Under the pieces are notes generated by a model. It saw only the letters and a program-made list of their open reading frames with translations, ran no database searches and was not told the origin of the DNA. From Tetmemena sp. SeJ-2015 (Eukaryota; Ciliophora; Spirotrichea; Sporadotrichida; Oxytrichidae), in contig JAJKFJ010024298.1 in assembly GCA_027382625.1 (NCBI GenBank), positions 1-16,130 on the forward strand: a stretch of 16,130 nucleotides of DNA, given 5' to 3'. A program made the position numbers and the translations under genes. How positions within the stretch are numbered: the stretch's first letter is position 1; every line of letters begins with the position of its first letter. Positions 8,828 to 15,969 of this stretch are shown here, in pieces.

Positions 8828-8873
8828 ATTTAGGTTTGAGCCTTCCAAATCAAGCGGATTCTCAGTTCATTTA
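8828..8873 (+). CDS. segment 8: small MDS in the cadherin-like domain
   Basis: A 46-bp island encodes LSLPNQADSQF, which matches the strand following the domain opening (y-x-LPN-x-x-D). It lies between two pointer pairs, each giving the frame change needed to connect to its neighbours. The island is visibly more GC-rich than both flanks. Confidence 0.5.
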
Positions 8874-8914
8874 AAATATATACATGTGTTAGTATTGAAG
8901 AATATATTTTATAA
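8866..8914 (+). other. IES, 49 bp, pointer TTCATTTA
   Basis: TTCATTTA at 8866-8873 and 8915-8922. Removal of 49 bp changes frame by 1 and produces a continuous cadherin-like reading (LPNQADSQFIQYIPTLYNF). Eight-base pointer, AT-rich interior and exact frame fit make this a good call. Confidence 0.6.
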
Positions 8915-9184
8915 TTCATTTAGTATATACCCACACTTTACAACTTCGCATTTTATCCAACCTAAGTGGAACAGATAGGAATCCACCCAGTTGTTGTGTC
9001 CTTGATTGACTTGTACGATCCCAGTAGGAGAACTGACTACATTTACTATTTGTTCGTTCTTCCTCCTTCTTAGTCTACTCAGGATTAAATAGCATACTCA
9101 AATGTCAATCATTTATTTATTATCCAGACTGGAACTATACCAAGAATGAAGGCAGACCTGTTAGATATTTTATAATTTAATTAG
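8915..9184 (+). CDS. segment 9: second half of the cadherin-like domain
   Basis: The frame reads TLYNFAFYPTQVEQIGIHPV, then VVSLIDLYDPSRRTDYIYYL, the 'x-F-x-P-x-x-x-x-x-I-G-x-x-x-V-x-V-x-L-x-D' close of a CADG domain. It goes on through PPSQSTQDQIAYSNVNHLFI to about 9175. TAA/TAG at 8963, 9070 and 9085 are read as Gln. This is one of the clearest coding islands in the window. The right border is uncertain: a TTAG repeat (9181-9184 and 9287-9290, 106 bp) joins it in frame to the next segment. Confidence 0.6.
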
Positions 9185-9286
9185 CTACTTTGTAAATCTA
9201 CTCAATAGTGCAATTGATGTCATCAGTATAATTTAATTTCAAGTATGTAAATGTGAATAAAACTAATTTAATTGAATCAGTGCTTC

Positions 9287-9494
9287 TTAGGGATTGACGT
9301 ACTTGGGAACTCTGAATGAAACAGTGGTTGACCAAATTTATCAAATAATTGACTTGAAGATCACAGAGTAATAACTTGAAGACTTTTAAAACATCATTCT
9401 CAGTAACTTTGCTTTTGCCTTGAGCAGCCGATTTATGAAACTCATCATAAGAGATGCTTCACAAATACAATATTTACAAATTAAGAACAAATGA
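9287..9494 (+). CDS. segment 10 of the surface-protein gene
   Basis: The frame reads GLTYLGTLNETVVDQIYQII, then DLKITEQQLEDFQNIILSNF and on to TGA 9492-9494. Composition is fully protein-like and the island is GC-richer than its flanks. It follows the cadherin-like domain on the same strand. The TGA may be a real end or may lie in the next eliminated stretch, since coding-like islands resume downstream of the first retroposon. No domain recognised. Confidence 0.5.
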
Positions 9495-9537
9495 GGTATA
9501 AATAATCACTAGTGATAAAGGAGAAAATTATTGAATT

Positions 9538-9550
9538 AAAATTCATTTCA
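9538..9550 (+). repeat. 13-bp target-site duplication, left (retroposon copy 1)
   Basis: AAAATTCATTTCA, identical to 9711-9723 on the other side of the element. Confidence 0.85.
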
Positions 9551-9659
9551 CGTTGGGCTTTCGCGGTGACGTGGCACAACTGATCAAGGAGTTACGCCTG
9601 TGAATTACTTTAAATCGATTAAGTATTATATGCCCGTTAGGGGATCTTAATTCCTTAAC

Positions 9660-9710
<51 letters not shown>
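9551..9710 (+). mobile_element. SINE-like retroposon, copy 1
   Basis: About 108 bases (9551-9658) match 11112-11220 with only about four mismatches, followed by a 16-unit ATT tail (9661-9708). The whole is bounded by an exact 13-bp direct repeat. TGGCACAACTG at 9572-9582 fits the Pol III A-box consensus TRGYNNARNNG at every position; a weak B-box-like core (ATCGATT) lies about 30 bp downstream. Short body, 3' simple-repeat tail and long target duplication are hallmarks of SINEs copied by a LINE reverse transcriptase. The body also folds: GGC-AC-AACT pairs with AGTT-AC-GCC around an 8-base loop. No coding capacity. Confidence 0.75.
9661..9708 (+). repeat. (ATT)16 tail of retroposon copy 1
   Basis: Sixteen uninterrupted ATT units at the 3' end of the element. 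Copy 2 has only two such units, as expected for a variable retroposon tail. Confidence 0.9.
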
Positions 9711-9723
9711 AAAATTCATTTCA
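9711..9723 (+). repeat. 13-bp target-site duplication, right (retroposon copy 1)
   Basis: Exact repeat of 9538-9550. Confidence 0.85.
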
Positions 9724-10162
9724 GCTCATTAAATATATGTAGATAGTGACATCTTTTAAAATTAAAGAAAGAAAATGCAGAGTAGAAATGTTTCGAAGAA
9801 GCTTATCCAGCCAAATTGAGTAAATCTTGGGGATATTTTTTTCACTTATGAATTTAGTTCACATCACTTCTAACCGCCAATTATTTAAATTTTATCATCA
9901 CTTTCTGAAGAACTACCAAAACTAAACTTCTTTTGAATAGGTCTCTATTATTAGACTCAAGCAATCGCCTGCTAAATTCAACATATAGCTCCAAGCTTAA
10001 TTAAGAAGGAATATAGAGACGTTATAACTTTTAATTTTAATATTTAAATAATAATAAGCTTATGATCCTAAATTCAAGCCTTGGATATCAAGAATTACAT
10101 AATAATTTTCAAATATTTGCCTTAATAATTTTACTAATTTCTCTATTAAGATATTATTTAGA
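9724..10162 (+). other. AT-rich stretch with one small coding-like patch
   Basis: A patch at 9765-9850 reads AEQKCFEEAYPAKLSKSWGY in one forward frame and may be a short segment of the surface-protein gene. The rest is AT-rich, without recognisable features. Confidence 0.3.
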
Positions 10163-10460
10163 ATAGACATGTTTGGGAGAGTAACTGTTGAGTTCGGGAA
10201 GGATATTTATTTTTTATCGCTGTTTTAAAAATAAAAATAAGTTCCAGCTTCTTACTCTGCTTTAAACAATGTGGCTCTGACTTTCGCAGTTAAAAAGGTT
10301 TCTAAGGATATTCGTACTTTGGCATAAAAATATTTTAGCACTCTCTGGAGATGAAGATGAAAACTATGTTTACTAAAAATTCAAGATCGTCAATTTTCAG
10401 TCCAGGAGAATGTTGGTCAAGGTTACTTGGTCAGATCCAGACACTCTCAACAATTAAAAG
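10163..10460 (+). CDS. segments 11-12 of the surface-protein gene
   Basis: The first frame starts around ATG 10169 (MFGRVTVEFGKDIYFLSLFQ) and continues through ASYSALNNVALTFAV until TGA 10352. An overlapping frame reads SGDEDENYVYQKFKIVNFQS and LVKVTWSDPDTLNNQK to 10460, followed by GTAAAT, a possible 5' splice site. Both halves look real, so a frame change must occur between them. A TAAAAA repeat at 10291-10296 and 10325-10330 (34 bp) would join them in frame. Strand, position and beta-rich style fit the surface protein. Confidence 0.45.
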
Positions 10461-10687
10461 GTAAATCAAAACTTCCTTATTTCTCCTATATTTATATAAT
10501 AAGCTCGTTCTTTACAAATAGAAACTATATTTGCCTTATCCGTATTGTTTAGACTATTGATTACCTCGAGATGAGGATAATCCCAACTACTTTATTGATA
10601 TTTTTGCAAAATACAATAGTCTATGATACAAATTAGGAATAATTATAAAATTATTCCTCTCTCTAATAAATTATATTTGTATTGTGA
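10461..10687. other. non-coding insert between segments
   Basis: AT-rich DNA starting with GTAAAT, directly after a coding island, and ending before the next ATG. It could be an intron or an IES; no pointer pair was recognised. Confidence 0.35.
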
Positions 10688-10909
10688 ATGATGAATGGAT
10701 ACTTTATGGCAAAAGACACAAACCTCCCAGTGGAGTATTTGTACACAACCAAATAACTTATCCCTAAATAAATTTCAAATAGTAAGTTAAATTATAAGTT
10801 AAAGATTACTCTAACAGCAACTATACCTGATGAAGTTGACTCAACCACGAGCTACGTTAGAAATCTTATCATTATCACTCACCAATATAAAATTTAGAAT
10901 ATTTGCTGA
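10688..10909 (+). CDS. segment 13 of the surface-protein gene
   Basis: The frame beginning at ATG 10688 encodes GYFMAKDTNLPVEYLYTTKQ, then KLKITLTATIPDEVDSTTSY and stops at TGA 10907-10909. Alternating hydrophobic residues and Thr suggest beta strands, in keeping with the upstream domains. Two TAA codons are read as Gln. The preceding codon is TGA, so the left border is either a true start or an MDS edge. Confidence 0.45.
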
Positions 10910-10994
10910 ATTATAAATATTACCGCAGAGAATAAAATATGACCATTTTTAAATCATAAAATACAAGAAGAAACATTTAAGACCTATTGTGTAA

Positions 10995-11404
10995 ATGATA
11001 GCTACCCTCGACATTCGAATAGACATGCCGAATTTTATAAAGCAAGTGTAAAAAGATTTGCTCAGTTATATTTTGTTTTCTCACACAATTAATTTTTAAA
11101 TTTATTTGCGACGGTGGGCTTTCGCGGTGACGTGGCACAACTGATCAAGGAGTTACGCCTGTGAATTACTTTAAATCGATTAAGTATTATAAGCCCGTTA
11201 GGGGTTCTTAATTCCCTAACTATTATATAAATTTATTTGCAGAAAAACTAACAAAAATAACTCGGAGCGTTGGTTAGACTAAACTAAAGAAAATTTTAAA
11301 TTGATTTCTTATATTATGTTAATTATGTGTCTGAAATAAAGTAATTCTGCTCTCTTACGGAGTAGGGTTTAAAATAAGCAAAAATATTTCAAATTAATAT
11401 ATGA
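10995..11404 (+). CDS. possible last segment, split by retroposon copy 2
   Basis: A frame from ATG 10995 reads MIATLDIRIDMPNFIKQVQK and remains open up to the retroposon. Taking out the element with one target duplication (131 bp) lets it continue for about 54 codons to TGA 11402-11404, with text such as FCSLTEQGLKQAK. An alternative frame (VNDSYPRHSNRHAEF) is also open. The insertion lies beside TTTATTTGCAG, which looks like a 3' splice site, so the element may instead lie in an intron or IES. Confidence 0.28.
11097..11109 (+). repeat. 13-bp target-site duplication, left (retroposon copy 2)
   Basis: TAAATTTATTTGC, identical to 11228-11240. Confidence 0.85.
11110..11227 (+). mobile_element. 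SINE-like retroposon, copy 2
   Basis: Same body as copy 1 and same orientation, with about four mismatches over 108 bases and a 3' tail of only TATTATA. The exact 13-bp duplication TAAATTTATTTGC flanks it and differs completely from that of copy 1, so the two are independent insertions and not a segmental duplication. The A-box match is at 11133-11143. In this copy GGGCTT near the 5' end pairs perfectly with AAGCCC at 11191-11196, giving a tRNA-like closing stem that is slightly disrupted in copy 1. Confidence 0.75.
11228..11240 (+). repeat. 13-bp target-site duplication, right (retroposon copy 2)
   Basis: Exact repeat of 11097-11109. Confidence 0.85.
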
Positions 11405-11841
11405 TTAAAAATATCTGATTATTGTTATAAGTATTTAAAAAATTGCTCATCAAATGCCACCGAGCTTTAAAAAATAACAATTCACTGTGAGATTTTAGTA
11501 TTAAAAATAAGTTTTAAATTTAATAGTCATAAAAATAATTTTTATGATCTGCTAATAAATAATAAATTGCTTCAAATAATTTCTTAAATATATGTATGAT
11601 TTTGATATATAAAAACACCTCAATACTTGAAAACAATTTTAGATTCGATTTAAATCGGTAAATATTAACTCTTTTTTAATTTAAAAATATAGAAATTTAA
11701 AAATTAAATTAACGCAAGCCTCAATACCATAATGTTAATATAACTTAATTAAATTCAATTTTAAGTGTTGAAATTAGGAAAGGAATGTTGATAATTTTTA
11801 TGATGTTATTATATATCACCTTATAATATATTATTAGTTAA
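11405..11841. other. AT-rich flank of the TBE-like genes
   Basis: No gene recognised. If the TBE copy were complete, its terminal inverted repeat with telomere-like C4A4 ends would be expected near here; no such repeat was seen. Confidence 0.4.
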
Positions 11842-11965
11842 ATGGCAGATTCTAAGTCAACTGTTGACCAGCTCGCCAAGTGCATAAACTCTAAAAGAGA
11901 TTTATATGAGGCCGCTGTTAGAAACTAGTTCTTCTTGCCTTCAATCAAGTCCAAAGTTGTTACTG

Positions 11966-12084
11966 AAGAATACATAATGTAGTAAAGTAAAGTAAAGTAA
12001 AATTTTAGGAATGGAATTAATAATCAATTTAAAAACCAGCACTTATTCAGTACTAGTTTGAAAATCGTACTATTATCCTATGTA
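11966..12084 (+). other. IES-like 119-bp insert in the 22-kDa gene
   Basis: The direct repeat AAGAATACATAATG occurs at 11966-11979 and 12085-12098. Its insert is AT-rich and begins with four GTAAA units. Without removal the frame reaches TGA at 12097-12099. Deletion of 119 bp (frame shift of 2) joins ...VVTEEYIM to NVIESSLW exactly. No inverted ends are seen, so an IES or similar precise insertion fits better than a transposon. An intron is unlikely because GT and AG do not fall at frame-restoring positions. Confidence 0.7.
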
Positions 12085-12324
12085 AAGAATACATAATGAA
12101 TGTTATCGAAAGCTCTCTTTGGTGTCCGCATTATAAAGAAATTAGGTTATTGCCTTGTCCCAGGCCTCCTACTGTCAGTGTTCTCCTTAATAAGCTGAAG
12201 TCTGTCGCCGAGAAGAATGGAAAGAACCTTGGCATTGATAAACAGCATATTCCTGATTTAAGGTGGATTTTGGCTGTACTTTCAACTCTCTCTCCAAAAG
12301 AAGACATATTTCTAAAGGATTACG

Positions 12325-12345
12325 TTCCACCTTGCTGGAAAGCTA
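12325..12345 (+). other. site of a -1 frameshift in the 22-kDa gene
   Basis: Up to LKDYVPP the gene is read in one frame and from about QYDVQNYDL in the next, as if one base had been deleted. The old frame runs on only to 12428 under the standard code. Confidence 0.6.
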
Positions 12346-12713
12346 GTAATACGATGTACAGAACTATGATTTGGCTCCCAACTTTCTCGAAGGATTGCCC
12401 TCATCGCAGAAGAAAGGAAAGTAGGTAAGGTTGAGCTTTGCCAGTAATGGTAGGGCAACGCTCAAATACATGAGACTAAAAGAGATACGCGCCAATTTAG
12501 AGAATAAAATTGAAACAGAGAAATTGGATATGGAGGAACGAAAGGCAAGCAAGTCGAAAGTAGCATCAAATCAATATCAGTACCAACAGTAGTAACTGTT
12601 GACAAGTCTTCAATCTAAACAAAGAACCCCAATCAAAGGCAAGGCAGTAGAATGACTCAAACAGAATGGCCACGCAGAGAAGAGATCAAAGTCTTATAGT
12701 GGGAACGAGCGAT

Positions 12714-13880
12714 TCACTTAACTTATTAATTCTTAAGTCTATTAATTATATCCTTTAATAAGTACTCGGGTGGGGTTGCTTTGTTATCTTTGAGTAGCTA
12801 TGATACAGTCACGCCACGCCATTCCTTCTTGATTAAAGCCCAGAGCTTCTCGATTGGATTGAGGGCACAGCTGTATGTAGAAAAAAACTCAATGTAGCAG
12901 CCGTTCAGGATGGCTTCAAGTAGCTTCAGGCTCTTGTGAATCGAGAGATTATCCATTAGTAATATGCTTCCTCTGGAAAGATGAGGGCCTAATTCAAGAA
13001 GGAAGGCCTTGAATTGTTCGATATTATTACTGCTAGTAATTGTTTTGGCAAGTATAAGGCCTTCTACTTCACTGATGGCTCCGATAACTGTGATAGATTT
13101 CCCTCGTGTGCTTGCGATCTGCATTTTCATTCCATCCTTTAGCCAGATTTTCTTGGGCGATTGCCAGACGTTGAATGATGATTCGTCTATGTATACTATT
13201 TGGCGTCCCTCGTGAATCCATCTAACAAGGTGCTTTGAAAATTCCTGCTATCTACTCTGTGCTTCTTGCTCCTTGTCCTCTCTCCTGCGATAAGAGTAGC
13301 CTGCAGCCCGATACCTAACGCCATTGCGAATATAAATCTTCCTTAGTGCAAATGTAGATAGCAATGGAATTCCGTATTGATGGTGCAAAAAGTGGCACCG
13401 CTGTTCAAGACTAAGATGAGCAGTTTCATATAGTGCCTTCATTGAAGTAATCCTTTTCTCTGTATCCTCCGTTAGGAGACGCTTCCTCCCTCGCTTGCCC
13501 TTGTTTTATGTTACAACGAAGCAGTTGCGGCGCCAACGGTGAATTATCATGCTGACCGTGCCAACTCTTAATCCAAGAATATGTGCTAACTCAGGGTAAG
13601 TGAGTTATGGATTGGTATCGGAATGAAGAGTTCCAAATCAGAGGAATATCGCAGAGAGTTGTTAATCATAAGATATCAAATTCCTTACTCTCATCTTGAA
13701 CATCTTTCTCTTTTTTATAGCTTTAGTTTTCTATTAAGGGAGCCGACTCTCAATAAAAGGAATGAGGTTGATATCGGGAATGTAGTTACGAGGAGATGGT
13801 GAAGCTAGTAGAGAGCTCTGCAGGGGATCAAATTCATTGAACTTTCGTTTTCTCTTTGAATTTAGTGTTTGAGATTTCAT
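12714..13880 (-). pseudogene. TBE 42-kDa-class DDE transposase, one internal TGA
   Basis: Cut-and-paste transposase of the Tc1/mariner-IS630 superfamily. In Oxytricha, TBE transposases of this class take part in programmed genome rearrangement (established). Reading from ATG 13880 with TAA/TAG as Gln gives 388 codons to TGA 12716-12714. N-terminal basic motif KRKRK (residues 9-13); helix-turn-helix about 93-117; catalytic Asp232 (VYIDESSF), Asp310 (LLMDNLSIHKS) and Glu344 (LNPIEKLW), with 33 residues between the last two by my count. Codons 49-50 are TAA-TAG and codons 211 and 361 are TAG, all Gln. Codon 81 is TGA (13640-13638), the only stop, so this copy is probably disabled by a single point change. 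The start was chosen because upstream sequence is AT-rich and lacks protein character. Confidence 0.88.
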
Positions 13881-14010
13881 ATTTAGAGACTCAAAGATTA
13901 AATTTTTATTAAATATGATTAACCCCTCATAACAATAGATCATGAACTATAAGGACTTTAATTGAGGAAACCTTGCCTTTCATGTTTTGGAACCTACCAC
14001 TATTGATTGA

Positions 14011-14319
14011 ATTAAGAAATTGTCATTCAAGAAAGTTTTACCAACTAAAAGTAAGTCCATCTATTCTAATGCTTCTAGGCTTTCAATTCTTAAATCAAAA
14101 TTCTCATGTAATATTCATCTTATCGAGGAGCAAAATGAAACGGAGAGAGCAGACAAAAGATATAATATACTTCAAAGAGCTTAAAATGCTCTTTTTTTAA
14201 AGTCAAATGCACTCTAAACTACTCTACCTTTGTTAGAACAACGATCATAAATGAATAATTGGAAAGTGATTTTTTATTATAAATTGAATTCTTTTTAGGA
14301 AATCAATATTAAAGGATGA
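14011..14319 (+). CDS. coding-like segment, possibly coiled coil
   Basis: After a TGA at 14008 one frame runs to TGA 14317 and reads FKKVLPTKSKSIYSNASRL, LIEEQNETERADKRYNILQR and SNALQTTLPLLEQRSQMNNW. The middle is charged and helical with heptad-like spacing. The same frame upstream of the TGA (13970-14007) also looks protein-like. Other frames on both strands are partly open. It lies beyond the transposase start and points away from it; TBE elements carry a third gene (57-kDa), but I cannot match this to it. A host MDS is equally possible. Confidence 0.35.
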
Positions 14320-14665
14320 ATATGATAAGATTATTGAGGGTTAACAAAATTCAATCAAAATAGCTCTTTTGAAAGCTCTTGATATTAAAGTATGATTGTT
14401 GCACTATGTATTTTAATTTAATGAGGAAGCCAGCTCCGACCAATTCAATGTTAATATCATAAAGAAACCCCCCCTCAGTATCAGTTTAAGTTTTGTTTCC
14501 ACACTTAATGCATTTGGTAGTTTCGGGTGAGGGTGGGCTTTTCTTCTGAAATTTGTAGTGGTGAAGGTTCTCCCTACGAATAGAGTTGCTCTTATTCTAA
14601 ATGTTACTAAAAAAACAAAATTAAAGCTTTTTTTTTCAAAGAATTTAGCTTTCCAGAAAAGTTGA
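14288..14665 (+). pseudogene. coding-like frame with two internal TGAs
   Basis: A single frame reads KDEYDKIIEGQQNSIKIALL, FNEEASSDQFNVNIIKKPPL and VSTLNAFGSFG, then WAFLLKFVVVKVLPTNRVAL, but has TGA at 14393 and 14528. Natural-looking sequence on both sides of both stops suggests a decayed gene, or short eliminated inserts that were not resolved. TTTTTAG at the left edge resembles a 3' splice site. It follows the 14011-14319 segment in another frame and may belong to the same gene. Family unknown. Confidence 0.32.
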
Positions 14666-15186
14666 TTCTCCTCTGATCAGGAAGGATATTTTTCTTGCAT
14701 TGTAGAATTGCCTACTTAGTTGTCACTTTCATATTTTACAAGTTTTATTTTTTCTGTTGTAGTTGTTGTTGGTATTTACACTTAAATTTGGACTTATTTT
14801 AAAGCGCAAAATAATATGAATCGCTCAACAAAAAATAAAATAAAATGTATTTCAGATGAAAATCAATCGTCAAAAATCTAATCATACTCATATAATGAAT
14901 CGTGACAGTGAGAAGAATGATCTTTTTAGTTTAGTAAATTGGAATATTATTTTTTTAGCCACATTTTAAATAAGTAGAAAGTGTGATTGAGTTTTTTGTA
15001 TTATAACACTTTAATATCTGTTTTTAAGAAGAGTTCATTTCATAAATTTAGAATATTTGAAATTTTGATATTTAAAATAGCTCAAACTAAATAAATACAT
15101 GAGTATGGAGGATATGAATAATTAAAATTAAATAAATTAATAAGCTTTAATTTTCTCTAAACTAATTTTGAATAAAAATTTAAAAT
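14666..15186. other. AT-rich stretch, nothing recognised
   Basis: Strongly AT-rich with long T runs, without coding islands, repeats or RNA genes that I can support. Probably intergenic or eliminated sequence. Confidence 0.45.
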
Positions 15187-15486
15187 TAATTATTGAATAA
15201 GTAAAATAGAAAGTTAATATCTTCGACCAATGATGTGGTACCAAAATCTGCTTGGAACGATGTTGTGAGATCTGCTGTCGACTAATCAGCGGATTTTATT
15301 TTTATATTGAGATTTCTCTAAAAAGGTGTCTTTACTATTAAAGAAAGGGGTGAATAGATTATGATTAGCCACAAAGTCGTGAAAGAGCTGGAGTAATTCC
15401 AAATCGCTCAATTGCCCAAGATACACACTACTATCTCTTTATTGAATTCCCAAAAGGAAAAATTGAAGCGATTAAATCCTAAATGA
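15187..15486 (+). CDS. coding-like segment, unknown protein
   Basis: A clear protein-like frame reads TNDVVPKSAWNDVVRSAVDQ, FILRFLQKGVFTIKERGEQ, then KVVKELEQFQIAQLPKIHTT and a Lys-rich end at TGA 15484-15486. TAA/TAG codons at 15282, 15314, 15355 and 15394 are Gln. The island (15220-15480) is GC-richer than its surroundings. The start is not determined; an internal ATG lies at 15361. The next coding-like frame (from 15505) is in the same frame after a cluster of TGA codons, so both may be parts of one gene with a short insert between them. No family recognised. Confidence 0.4.
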
Positions 15487-15504
15487 TGATGAGTGAAATG
15501 AAAG

Positions 15505-15969
15505 ATGACTGTTCTGCCTAATTTAGCTGGAGCGTTTTCTGAGGAAGACTACTTAAACGTTGACCAATAATTATGTACATAAAATAAGAGAAAATAATAA
15601 AGAAGTGAAATCACAAAGTCTGAACAGGATAAAACTTGCTAATTTTTTCCTTTCTAAATTTAGCCAAAGCTGGGGAGGATCTTTGCTTTTAACTTTTCCA
15701 GTAGAAGGAATAGATTTAGAGTGAAAGCAAACCAGAAAGTCATCATGTTAAAGTCCACATTTCATCAAGGATTTTTCATTAAAATTCTGTTTGGAGTGCC
15801 GTGCCAAGGCTTTAATAGTGATGTCTTGAAGCTGAAACGATAACAAATTAGGTCATTAAGAAATTAACGAATATATGTTTTATTTTATTTATTCCCTGAT
15901 GCAATTATTTATCTTCTTAAATTCTTAATTATCTTCTAATTATTTCATAATATTTAGCCTGAATGTTGA
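15505..15969 (+). CDS. coding-like segment, 154 codons, unknown protein
   Basis: ATG at 15505 opens MTVLPNLAGAFSEEDYLNVD and the frame continues without TGA to 15967-15969, including a basic stretch (FSSRRNRFRVKANQK) and FFIKILFGVPCQGFNSDVLK. The GC-rich parts are 15505-15560 and 15660-15840. The AT-rich middle, with several TAA codons, lies between AATTTAGC repeats (15520-15527 and 15657-15664), a possible 137-bp IES. Its removal would change the frame, and neither joined reading is clearly better. The last 40 codons are AT-rich and may not be coding. No family recognised. Confidence 0.38.

Larger units (their letters stand above)
5449..11404 (+). other. germline locus of a probable CADG-type surface protein
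   Basis: A run of plus-strand coding islands separated by AT-rich inserts forms what looks like one gene. In order they encode a signal peptide, a Cys-containing N-terminus, segments resembling the dystroglycan-type cadherin-like fold (He_PIG/CADG), a Thr-rich stalk, a second cadherin-like domain, and further beta-rich segments. At least three joins restore the frame through pointer repeats of 6-12 bp. Families of secreted proteins of this kind are common in ciliates. Segment order looks non-scrambled. The region at 6480-7528 and the joins from 9490 to 10160 are unresolved, so more than one gene cannot be excluded. Two short retroposons sit in the 3' half. Confidence 0.5.
11842..12655 (+). 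pseudogene. TBE 22-kDa protein gene, IES-split and frameshifted
   Basis: ATG at 11842 starts MADSKSTVDQLAKCINSKRD and, after a 119-bp insert between 14-bp repeats, continues NVIESSLWCPHYKEIRLLPC. I recognise this as the small ('22-kDa') protein of TBE transposons, whose function is unknown; the call is from memory of the family, without a search. The frame moves by -1 around 12325-12345, consistent with one lost base. It then reads NYDLAPNFLEGLPSSQKK, a charged helix-rich stretch (LENKIETEKLDMEERK) and a Gln run containing TAG-TAA (12590-12595) as Gln, ending at TGA 12653-12655. Joined length is about 231 residues. It converges on the transposase gene, with 58 bp between their stops. Confidence 0.75.

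Noticed and set aside
8646..8925. 8-bp direct repeat ATTTAGTA at 8646-8653 and 8918-8925 as a single large IES
   Set aside because: Removal (272 bp) puts the downstream cadherin-like segment out of frame and skips the LPNQADSQF island; the two smaller inserts fit better.
9173..9273. 10-bp repeat TAATTTAATT at 9173-9182 and 9264-9273 as a pointer
   Set aside because: The length fits the frame, but the join creates a TGA immediately after the repeat. A third copy at 9229 shows it is common low-complexity sequence.
9560..9640. Retroposon body as a functional tRNA gene
   Set aside because: The A-box fits, but the B-box is poor and no cloverleaf with an anticodon arm forms; the repeats and tail point to a retroposon.
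12364..12552. 62-residue minus-strand open frame
   Set aside because: Antisense shadow of the 3' half of the TBE 22-kDa gene.
13009..13215. 68-residue plus-strand open frame
   Set aside because: Antisense of the transposase catalytic region.
13973..14200. 75-residue plus-strand open frame (MPFMFWNLPLL...)
   Set aside because: Another forward frame over the same bases (14011-14319) reads more naturally; a minus-strand frame is also open. Not listed as a gene.
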